Source: Lewinella sp. LCG006
GTDB lineage: Bacteria; Bacteroidota; Bacteroidia; Chitinophagales; Saprospiraceae
Direction: 5' to 3'
Assembly: GCF_040784935.1 (NCBI RefSeq)
Contig: NZ_CP160680.1
Coordinates: 5,995,802-6,059,801, forward strand
Length of the DNA: 64,000 nt
This document shows positions 57,857 to 64,000 of the stretch, piece by piece; position 1 is the first letter of the stretch; each line of letters opens with the position of its first letter. A program made the translations under genes and the position numbers. The notes under the pieces are model-generated. The model was not told the DNA's origin, made no database searches, and saw only the letters and a list, made by a program, of their open reading frames with translations.

Positions 57857-58252
57857 CTAGTTTCGCTGTTGATTGCGAATTCTGCGTTCTTCCATATATT
57901 TATCCAGTGCTGCGGCTTGTTCTGTCGTCAAAATGGTCGTACTGATTGTATTTCTGAGGCCCGGCCGAACCTCGCGCTGTGCTAAACGTGTTAAATTTTG
58001 AAAATTAGCTTCTTCCATCAATTTGGTAATAGCCATTTTCTGTTCTTCAGTTAATGGACTTGCAACGGAGACAGCTTTGTCAGTATTGTTGATAAAATCC
58101 TCTATCACCTGCGGTGGGCGACTACTAATATCAGGAGCTGATTGTGTTTTTTCTGTAGCCTGAACTGCGCTAGCACTTTCTGGAGAAGAACTGTTACAAG
58201 AGAAAGCAAACATCAAGGCTGAAACGATGAATATAAAGTGAAGGGATTTCAT
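57857..58252 (-). CDS. Small lipoprotein of unknown function
   Basis: A 131-aa protein with lipoprotein signal (ALMFAFSC, Cys19) and a low-complexity Ser/Ala/Gln linker. The helical domain has LTEEQKMAITKLMEEANFQN and ILTTEQAAALDKYMEERRIR. The LT.EQ...L.K.. repeats recall the helical Spy/CpxP-type or LTXXQ chaperone motif, though the match is weak. It is the only minus-strand gene in the first half of the glycan locus and is convergent to the GT4 gene. It may be unrelated to glycan synthesis. Confidence 0.7.
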   Translation of the reverse strand: MKSLHFIFIVSALMFAFSCNSSSPESASAVQATEKTQSAPDISSRPPQVIEDFINNTDKAVSVASPLTEEQKMAITKLMEEANFQNLTRLAQREVRPGLRNTISTTILTTEQAAALDKYMEERRIRNQQRN

Positions 58253-58298
58253 AAAAAAGGTTTTCTAGCTTGTGAAGGACAAAAGTAACCAGATTATC

Positions 58299-58306
58299 TA
58301 ACTTTG
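58299..58306 (+). promoter_or_regulatory. -7 box (TAACTTTG) for the ABC exporter genes
   Basis: TAACTTTG matches TAnnTTTG 18 nt before ATG 58325. No convincing -33 box. Confidence 0.5.
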
Positions 58307-58324
58307 GGGCAAAGTATTTGAGAT

Positions 58325-59131
58325 ATGTCAAGAGCAAAGACCAATACTATTGGTCATTTTACTTCTTATTGGTATTTAGCAAAACAACTTATTCGTGTCT
58401 CACTCACCGTTGAGTTTAAAAAATCATTTATAGGGTTATTCTGGTTGTTTCTAAGTCCCATTTTAGCAGTAATTATATGGATTTTTCTTCATAGTGCTGG
58501 AGTAGTTACACCAGGAGAAACGGTAATTCCTTATCCTGCTTATGTACTCCTAAGTACTTCTATTTGGGGATTTTTCATTGAACTGTACCGCCAGGTTTCG
58601 CTCCTATTATCGACCAATAACCAAGTACTCGTAAGCGTTTCTTTTCCTATTGAGGCCTTGATTATTGAACGCATAGCCGTGCACCTTATTCGCTTCGTTA
58701 TTCCCTTAATTATCAACATAATTGTACTAGTACTTTTTGGGATAAAATTACATTGGATCAGCTTTTTGTTTCCATTAGCCTTACTGCCTTTACTTTGCCT
58801 CGGGTTATCACTTGGTTTAATAACCGCCATATTCAGGATAGTAATGGTTGATATTGCGCGTTTGATGGATCAAGGACTAGGCTTGTTGATGTACTTTACC
58901 CCTGTTATTTACAGCCCTGATATTCCTATTTCGTGGTTGCAAGATTTGGTGTTACTCAACCCACTTACCTATTTGGTGGGAGTGCCTCGGGATTTACTAA
59001 CTCAAGGAACCTACAGTAACCTACCAGCTTTTGCAGCCGGTAGTGTCTTTAGCTTTTTACTTCTCCTTTTGACTTTTACCCTTTTTAAGAAAACACAAAA
59101 AAAAGTCCTTGAGCGTTTTATTAACAATTAA
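58325..59131 (+). CDS. Polysaccharide ABC exporter permease (Wzm/KpsM-type)
   Basis: A 268-aa ABC-2 permease with six helices. KKSFIGLFWLFLSPILAVII near residue 34 is the typical first re-entrant region of Wzm proteins (..K..LG..W..L.P). Later segments include FIELYRQVSLLLSTNNQVLV, RFVIPLIINIIVLVLFGI and LNPLTYLVGVPRDLL. It should export an undecaprenyl-linked glycan across the inner membrane. The ATPase gene starts 6 nt later. Sulfotransferase genes follow, so the cargo is probably a sulfated glycan. Confidence 0.92.
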   Translation: MSRAKTNTIGHFTSYWYLAKQLIRVSLTVEFKKSFIGLFWLFLSPILAVIIWIFLHSAGVVTPGETVIPYPAYVLLSTSIWGFFIELYRQVSLLLSTNNQVLVSVSFPIEALIIERIAVHLIRFVIPLIINIIVLVLFGIKLHWISFLFPLALLPLLCLGLSLGLITAIFRIVMVDIARLMDQGLGLLMYFTPVIYSPDIPISWLQDLVLLNPLTYLVGVPRDLLTQGTYSNLPAFAAGSVFSFLLLLLTFTLFKKTQKKVLERFINN

Positions 59132-59137
59132 ATAAGC

Positions 59138-59992
59138 ATGGAAAAGAATCAATACAAAAAGCACGGGGACATACTATTATCTGTAAGACATTTGAATAAG
59201 AAATTCTGTAAAGATATTTCTCATAACATGCGCTATGGGATTAGAGATATATGGCAAGCCATTTTACCTATCAAATCAGATTACGCTACTTTAAGGGAAA
59301 AAGAGTTTTGGGTGTTGAAAGATATTAATTTCGACCTTTACGAAGGTGAAATATTAGGCATCGTAGGTGCAAATGGCTCAGGAAAGACAAGCTTAATGCG
59401 AATCATTGGGAATATCTACACCAACGATTCAGGAGAAGTTTGGACCAAAGAGGGCGTGAAAACAACGGCCGTATTTGCACTTCGTTCGGGTATGCAACCT
59501 TTGTACACAGGTAGAGAAAATATTTACCTAAAAGGGGCTCTTTTTGGCATGAGTAAAGAAAAGATAGATCAGCGTATTCAATTTATCGAATCTTTTTCGG
59601 AGTTAGCAGAGGCAATTGATCAGCCTCTGGGTAATTATTCTTCAGGAATGGCAGCTCGCCTCGCTTATGCTATTGCGATTGCAACCGACCCTAATATTTT
59701 TATTTTAGATGAGGCTTTGGCCGTAGGAGATTCGGTTTTCAAGGCAAAATGTTTTGATCACCTTAAAGATTGGGTGCAGCAGCCCGCCAAAAGTGTCCTT
59801 TTTGTCTCTAACAATATCCGCAAAATTCTGAAGGTTGCTACCAGAGTATTGGTGATCGATAAAGGTCGAATCGTTTACGATGATAGTGATGTTACGGCGG
59901 CCCTTAACTATTACGTAATGAATTGTTTAAAAGACCTTACGCCAGAAGAAAGAGAAATACGCTTCCAAAAAATACAAATGTATGACTACTAA
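59138..59992 (+). CDS. Polysaccharide ABC exporter ATPase (Wzt/TagH-type)
   Basis: A 284-aa ATPase. Walker A is GIVGANGSGKTSLMR; an atypical signature GNYSSGMAARLAYAIA replaces LSGGQ, as in Wzt, TagH and KpsT; Walker B is IFILDEALAVGD. The N-terminus has an extra 60 residues before the nucleotide domain (MRYGIRDIWQAILPI, normal for Wzt). There is no C-terminal carbohydrate-binding domain of the kind found in long Wzt proteins, so substrate recognition by a capped chain end is not expected. It overlaps the sulfotransferase gene by 11 nt. Confidence 0.95.
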   Translation: MEKNQYKKHGDILLSVRHLNKKFCKDISHNMRYGIRDIWQAILPIKSDYATLREKEFWVLKDINFDLYEGEILGIVGANGSGKTSLMRIIGNIYTNDSGEVWTKEGVKTTAVFALRSGMQPLYTGRENIYLKGALFGMSKEKIDQRIQFIESFSELAEAIDQPLGNYSSGMAARLAYAIAIATDPNIFILDEALAVGDSVFKAKCFDHLKDWVQQPAKSVLFVSNNIRKILKVATRVLVIDKGRIVYDDSDVTAALNYYVMNCLKDLTPEEREIRFQKIQMYDY

Positions 59993-60638
59993 CTGGTTAG
60001 CCGAAGACAGATTGGAAAAATTTCCTGCTTACAAACAGTTTCCTTCAGGAATAGACGTTTTTTTTATTCATATTACAAAAACAGCTGGTACCAGTATTCG
60101 TCATTGCTTGGATTTTCCTCGCCCAAGGAAATCGGAAGGCCTTTTTAAAAAACATTATAATCATCAAGAAATTCAGCAATTGGTTGATCCGGTACTTTGG
60201 CACAATTCTTTCAAGTTTAGTTTTGTGCGCAACCCTTGGGACAGGTTATTTTCCTACTATCATTACCGCAAAAGAAACTTCTTTAGCAAACGCCCAACGC
60301 TTGATCCATCTAATCCCAATCTATTTCCCAACTTTGCAGATTGGCTGGAAACTTATGTTGTAAAAAGGGATATTAGTCAAACAAATCTGCGCCCTCAGTA
60401 CAATTGGATTTATGACAATAATGGCAATCTGGTGGTTGACTTTTTAGGAAGGTTTGAAAACCTACATCCTGATTTTGAGAAGCTTAAAAAAATACTTGAA
60501 GTACCTCACCTTCAATTAGAACACGAAAACAAAACGGAACGCCCTTGTGACTTTCGGATGGCTTATAACAATAGAACAAAAGACATTATCACCACCCTAT
60601 ATAAAAAAGATATCGAACTGTTCAATTACACATTTTAG
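59982..60638 (+). CDS. Sulfotransferase family 2-like protein
   Basis: A 218-aa enzyme likely to move sulfate from PAPS to a glycan hydroxyl. The 5'-phosphosulfate loop is VFFIHITKTAGTSIRH (residues 26-41) and the 3'-phosphate site is FSFVRNPWDRLFSYYHYR. This resembles heparan sulfate 2-O- and chondroitin-type sulfotransferases (Sulfotransfer_2). It overlaps the exporter ATPase gene by 11 nt and is probably translated with it. No signal peptide, so sulfation would take place in the cytosol before export. It converges on the next sulfotransferase with a 17-nt overlap. Confidence 0.9.
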   Translation: MTTNWLAEDRLEKFPAYKQFPSGIDVFFIHITKTAGTSIRHCLDFPRPRKSEGLFKKHYNHQEIQQLVDPVLWHNSFKFSFVRNPWDRLFSYYHYRKRNFFSKRPTLDPSNPNLFPNFADWLETYVVKRDISQTNLRPQYNWIYDNNGNLVVDFLGRFENLHPDFEKLKKILEVPHLQLEHENKTERPCDFRMAYNNRTKDIITTLYKKDIELFNYTF

Positions 60639-61335
60639 ACAATCTATTTTCTCGCATCTCTAGGGCAGTATGATATAAGTCCATGTCTAGTGTATTCAAC
60701 CGAGCGATCTCATCTCTTGTGCCCTTATCTACCTCATAGCTACTTCCGGTAACATTATGTAAGAAAGCCTTTGCAGTAGGCCAGTCTAACAGGTTTGCTA
60801 AATCAGCTAGATCTGCATCATAATGCTCCTGAATACCCACAAAGATAAAATCTGTTAATTGGGCTCCTGAAAGAAACTTTGAAATACGATTTCGGCTTAT
60901 TTCATCTCTTGCGTATTCAATTAGCGAACGCTGGAGCTTGCTTAGAATATTGAGTCCTTTCTTTTCTTCTTCCAATTCCTCTGCTAAGCGTTTGCACAAG
61001 TAAAAATAATTGGAAATAACCCGGTCAACAGGGTCTCTAAGCCAGGTTATCATAGGAGTGCACTCATCAATAAAAAAGCATTGCTTCAAATTTGCAATCG
61101 AAAAATGCCCATGAATAACCTTGATTTTCGATGGTAATTCCGGTTTTGTGAATAGGAGTTCATTTATCCGTACTTCCTTTGAACTTCTATTGATATCAAG
61201 GCGAACTACTTTTTCCTCTCCATATACTTGCTTTAGTGTATTTCGGAATGAAGTTCCAGCAGTTTTAGGGATATGAATTGAAATCAATTCAAGTGCAGTA
61301 TCACTTTTCTGTTTTTTAAGGAAATCAAACATCAC
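60622..61335 (-). CDS. Sulfotransferase family 2-like protein, opposite strand
   Basis: A 237-aa sulfotransferase with ISIHIPKTAGTSFRNTL (5'-phosphosulfate loop, from about residue 18) and MITWLRDPVDRVISNYFYLC (3'-phosphate site). It belongs to the same broad class as its neighbour, but the remaining sequence is quite different, so the two are not a recent duplication. It is the only gene of this part on the minus strand, and its last 17 bases overlap the end of the plus-strand sulfotransferase. Confidence 0.9.
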   Translation of the reverse strand: MMFDFLKKQKSDTALELISIHIPKTAGTSFRNTLKQVYGEEKVVRLDINRSSKEVRINELLFTKPELPSKIKVIHGHFSIANLKQCFFIDECTPMITWLRDPVDRVISNYFYLCKRLAEELEEEKKGLNILSKLQRSLIEYARDEISRNRISKFLSGAQLTDFIFVGIQEHYDADLADLANLLDWPTAKAFLHNVTGSSYEVDKGTRDEIARLNTLDMDLYHTALEMRENRLSKMCN

Positions 61336-61388
61336 GAGGTTGTATTAAGAGGAATATCAAAAGGGGAAAGTAAGCGCTAGTTCATACA

Positions 61389-63491
61389 ATGATAAAAAAT
61401 TATTGCGATATTCCGCCTATGATATGGTTAGCCTCTTTTCCACGATCAGGAAACACCTTTTTTCGCAATGTGCTTTATGAAGTGTATGGGATATCGTCTA
61501 GTACCTATCACCAGGATTCAACTCGTCCATTGGAGGAAGGTTTTGCCAGTTTTCCCGTAGTGAAAACCCATTTACTACCTGATCAATTACCGCCAAATTT
61601 GCGGAATTGCAAGTCGGTATATATCGTTCGTGATGGGAGAGATGCCCTTGTTTCGATTGCCCATCATCGCAAAGATATCGTAACTCCTGGGAGCGATTAT
61701 TTTAACAATCTCCTCTTGGCTATTTTAGCACTAAATGATAGCTATTTTGGTGGTTGGTCAGCGAATGTTGAAGCCTGGACATCAAAAGCGGATATCATTA
61801 TAAAATTTGAAGATTTAATCAAGAATCCTATTGGTGAAATCAGCAAATTAAGTGCGATCATTGACCTACCTGCACCTGATCTGAGTAGGTTACCAAGCTT
61901 CGAAACACTTAAATTTGGCAATCCTCAATACGGAGCTGGAGGAGAAGATGTTAAGAAAGAAAAGTTAGCTGAAAAGCATTTCAGAAAAGGTAAAGTCGCT
62001 GGTTATAAAACAGAAATGCCCGTTGATTTACAACAACTTTTTTGGGATTTGCATGGAGCCACAATGCTAAGTCAAGGCTATCAAGATGATCAATTGAAAG
62101 CTTCTAGTGTTAAGCCAGAAAAAAAAATCCTCCTAGAAGTATCCAAAGCTTTTTCAAACGACAACGATGGTGTTAAGCGATACTTAACAGAATTAATTGA
62201 GCACTTAATCCAATTCTCTACCATTAGACGAGATATTCATATTGACTTATTCTTCAATAATACTATTTGGCCAATAAATTCTTCTATAACAAGTACTTAT
62301 CTTAAAAAATACGCAATAACTGAAAGCCATGAACAGGAACACCCTTTAGCACAGGTTGTAAAAGTTGCTGACCAACAAAAAGAAGCGTTACAAGGCACTC
62401 ATCTATATGAAAATCGGCTTTTAGCACTAAAAGCATATATCAAAGCGAAGCTTCCAACTAACATTTATGATTTCTTTAGTAGGTTATACAGAAAAGGCCC
62501 GTTTCGCCGATTCCTGAATTATCTGCACCGAAAAACAACAGCCAGGAAATCAGTTAAAGCCTTTAGAAAACTTCAAAAAAACATTGACAGTTATGACCTT
62601 GTCCATCTTCCTCTTCCTCAAAACATGCATTTGATACAACACGCAAATACAAAGTTTTTAGTAACTGCACACGATTTCACTCATCATCTTTTTCCAGCGT
62701 ATCATACCGAAAACAATATTGTACATTCAGAGGAAGGAATACAATGCGCACTAGCGAAGAATGCTGATTTTATTGCCATTTCAAAGGCTACCGCCAGGGA
62801 TCTTTCCCTTCTTTATCGAGTTCCCAGAGAAAAAATAAAAGTCATATACGAAGGTGCTAATGGTGCGTTTTCCAGGGAGAGTATAGGTAAAGAGAATGAA
62901 GCAAGAATTCTCGAAAAATACAAGGTCAATGATGGGACACCATATTTTATGACCTTATCAACAATAGAACCTCGAAAAAATTTAAAGGGTGTAATCGCTG
63001 CTTTTCTTCAACTGAAAGAAGAGCAAGGCTTTAATCAAAAGCTCAGCTTACTCATCGGGGGGAAAAAAGGATGGAAATACCATGACTTGGAAAAATCGGA
63101 AGAAGATTTAAAGAAACAAAATGTATATTTTACTGGATTCATTCCGGATAGTGAGCTTCCAGTTTTATATAATAATGCAATAGCTTTGTGCTATTTATCT
63201 CATTACGAAGGGTTTGGCTTGCCATTATTAGAGGCTATGCAATCAGGAACTACCGTAATATTTGGCAGTAATAGTTCTATGCCTGAGGTAGTAGGAGAGG
63301 GTGGCTTAGGAGTCAATACCAAGGATGTATCGGCAATTGCCAAAGCGATGAAGCAGTTACTCCTAGATCCGGAAATGAGGTTATCATTAGTTGAAAAAGC
63401 ACGAATTCAATCTTACAAATTTTCATGGTTGAAAGCCGCCTTCGAAACGATCAATTATTATGAAAAACTGATTAGTAATAATAAACCATGA
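61389..63491 (+). CDS. Fusion of a sulfotransferase domain and a GT4 glycosyltransferase
   Basis: A 700-aa protein. Residues 1-235 are a Sulfotransfer_1-type domain: MIWLASFPRSGNTFFRNVLY (5'-phosphosulfate loop), SVYIVRDGRDALVSIAHHRK (3'-phosphate site), and the C-terminal ...HFRKGKVAGYKTEMP motif. Residues about 245-700 are a complete GT-B glycosyltransferase: FLVTAHDFTHHLFP, FIAISKATARDLSLLY, MTLSTIEPRKNLKGVIAAF, and LSHYEGFGLPLLEAMQSGTT with E-x7-E. A polar linker joins them. The protein could add a sugar and sulfate it, or couple two steps on one chain. No internal stop or frameshift is present. Confidence 0.9.
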   Translation: MIKNYCDIPPMIWLASFPRSGNTFFRNVLYEVYGISSSTYHQDSTRPLEEGFASFPVVKTHLLPDQLPPNLRNCKSVYIVRDGRDALVSIAHHRKDIVTPGSDYFNNLLLAILALNDSYFGGWSANVEAWTSKADIIIKFEDLIKNPIGEISKLSAIIDLPAPDLSRLPSFETLKFGNPQYGAGGEDVKKEKLAEKHFRKGKVAGYKTEMPVDLQQLFWDLHGATMLSQGYQDDQLKASSVKPEKKILLEVSKAFSNDNDGVKRYLTELIEHLIQFSTIRRDIHIDLFFNNTIWPINSSITSTYLKKYAITESHEQEHPLAQVVKVADQQKEALQGTHLYENRLLALKAYIKAKLPTNIYDFFSRLYRKGPFRRFLNYLHRKTTARKSVKAFRKLQKNIDSYDLVHLPLPQNMHLIQHANTKFLVTAHDFTHHLFPAYHTENNIVHSEEGIQCALAKNADFIAISKATARDLSLLYRVPREKIKVIYEGANGAFSRESIGKENEARILEKYKVNDGTPYFMTLSTIEPRKNLKGVIAAFLQLKEEQGFNQKLSLLIGGKKGWKYHDLEKSEEDLKKQNVYFTGFIPDSELPVLYNNAIALCYLSHYEGFGLPLLEAMQSGTTVIFGSNSSMPEVVGEGGLGVNTKDVSAIAKAMKQLLLDPEMRLSLVEKARIQSYKFSWLKAAFETINYYEKLISNNKP

Positions 63492-63495
63492 GGAC

Positions 63496-64000
63496 TTGAG
63501 TAACAACAAGCGAATCGCAATCTTAGCTGACCCCTTAGATAATCAATCTGCCGGTGTACATGTATTCACTAAAGAATTAATTAATGCTTTAATCAACATG
63601 GGCAAAGCGGATCAACTGCTACTCATTCGAGAAAAGTACGATCCTGACTTAAACATAGAACAAATTGTTGTTCCAAATATTCATCTACCTATTGGCTTTG
63701 CTTCTTTACGGCTGTTCTTTATTATCCCTTGGATACTCAGCAATAGGGGAGTGGCCGCTGTTTTTGAACCCGCCCACTTTGGTCCTTTTAATCTCCCACA
63801 TAGCATAAAACGGATGACGATGATCCACGATCTTACGCCCTTGATTTTTCCGCATCATCATCGATGGCACAGCCAGTTGTTGCAAAAGATTTTCTTGAAA
63901 GGTATTCTGCGCAGAACGGATTGGGTGTTTACCAATTCCAAGCATACAAGCAAGGATGTTGAGCAATTTTTTCCCTTTACGGAAAACAAAATTAAACACT
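63496..64000 (+). CDS. GT4-like glycosyltransferase (3' partial)
   Basis: The frame runs to the window edge. TTG 63496 is the only start candidate near the fusion gene stop (63491). The product begins NNKRIAILADPLDNQSAGVH with the donor-side glycine region SAGVHVFTKELINAL. It continues EPAHFGPFNLPHSIKRMTMI, HDLTPLIFPHHHRWH and WVFTNSKHTSKDVEQFF, typical of the N-terminal half of GT4 enzymes (H-D-L and S..T..D). The C-terminal catalytic half is outside the window. It is the sixth gene for glycan assembly in a row on the plus strand, apart from the minus-strand genes at 57857 and 60622. Confidence 0.82.
   Translation, partial: MSNNKRIAILADPLDNQSAGVHVFTKELINALINMGKADQLLLIREKYDPDLNIEQIVVPNIHLPIGFASLRLFFIIPWILSNRGVAAVFEPAHFGPFNLPHSIKRMTMIHDLTPLIFPHHHRWHSQLLQKIFLKGILRRTDWVFTNSKHTSKDVEQFFPFTENKIKH

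Noticed and set aside
63706-63999. 97-codon minus-strand frame at the window end
   Set aside because: The plus strand in this region encodes a clear GT4 N-terminal half starting at TTG 63496.

Overview
The window is a chromosomal stretch of a Bacteroidota bacterium, most likely of the Saprospiraceae/Lewinella type. The grounds are three secreted proteins with type IX secretion (T9SS) C-terminal sorting domains (positions 1, 28958 and 39999), promoters of the Bacteroidota form TAnnTTTG, an OmpA protein with thrombospondin type-3 repeats, mid-40s GC by eye, and an iodotyrosine deiodinase-like flavoprotein. The lineage is inferred from gene content. No rRNA, tRNA, CRISPR array, insertion sequence or phage gene was seen.

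Layout. 1-4.4 kb: end of a T9SS-sorted cohesin-like protein, a 126-nt hairpin repeat, a papain-fold protein without catalytic residues, a YfcE-type phosphodiesterase, a mini DksA zinc finger, a 47-aa membrane protein and a Pif1-like helicase. 4.5-12.1 kb: aminotransferase, DUF3293 protein, then yidC-ubiA-maf-membrane protein and OmpA. 12.1-24.2 kb: TlpA-type thioredoxin lipoprotein, secreted endonuclease-family protein, very large TamB, YheT-like hydrolase, membrane protein, folP, and divergently a DUF4230 protein. 24.2-25.6 kb: voltage-gated channel with a Cav-like selectivity filter and a DEDD exonuclease. 25.6-28.9 kb: an AT-richer accessory patch (LytTR membrane protein, small beta-barrel, serine hydrolase, gene remnants). 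28.9-37.7 kb: T9SS type-B protein, deiodinase, compact endonuclease V-like protein with rluE, ychF, acpH, rseP, rsmE, DUF4159.

37.7-41 kb is a vitamin B12 uptake locus: a cobalamin riboswitch, a TonB-dependent receptor and a T9SS-exported DUF4465 protein. 41-52.5 kb: dps, two small orphans, sbcD-sbcC, a coiled-coil/PspA-like membrane pair and a 1174-aa TraB/GumN protein. 52.7 kb to the window end is an AT-richer surface-glycan locus: a 999-aa GT-C membrane protein, GT2 plus DUF2304, GT4, a Wzm/Wzt-type ABC exporter, three sulfotransferase domains (one fused to a glycosyltransferase) and a further truncated glycosyltransferase. Its likely product is a sulfated exopolysaccharide, capsule or lipopolysaccharide glycan.

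The observations I rate highest are the hairpin repeat family (831, 6306, 32636), whose two long copies differ by paired compensatory substitutions and abut stop codons; the sulfotransferase-glycosyltransferase fusion; the Ca-channel-like filter; the B12 locus that pairs its receptor with a T9SS protein; and the two-gene PspA-like membrane module.
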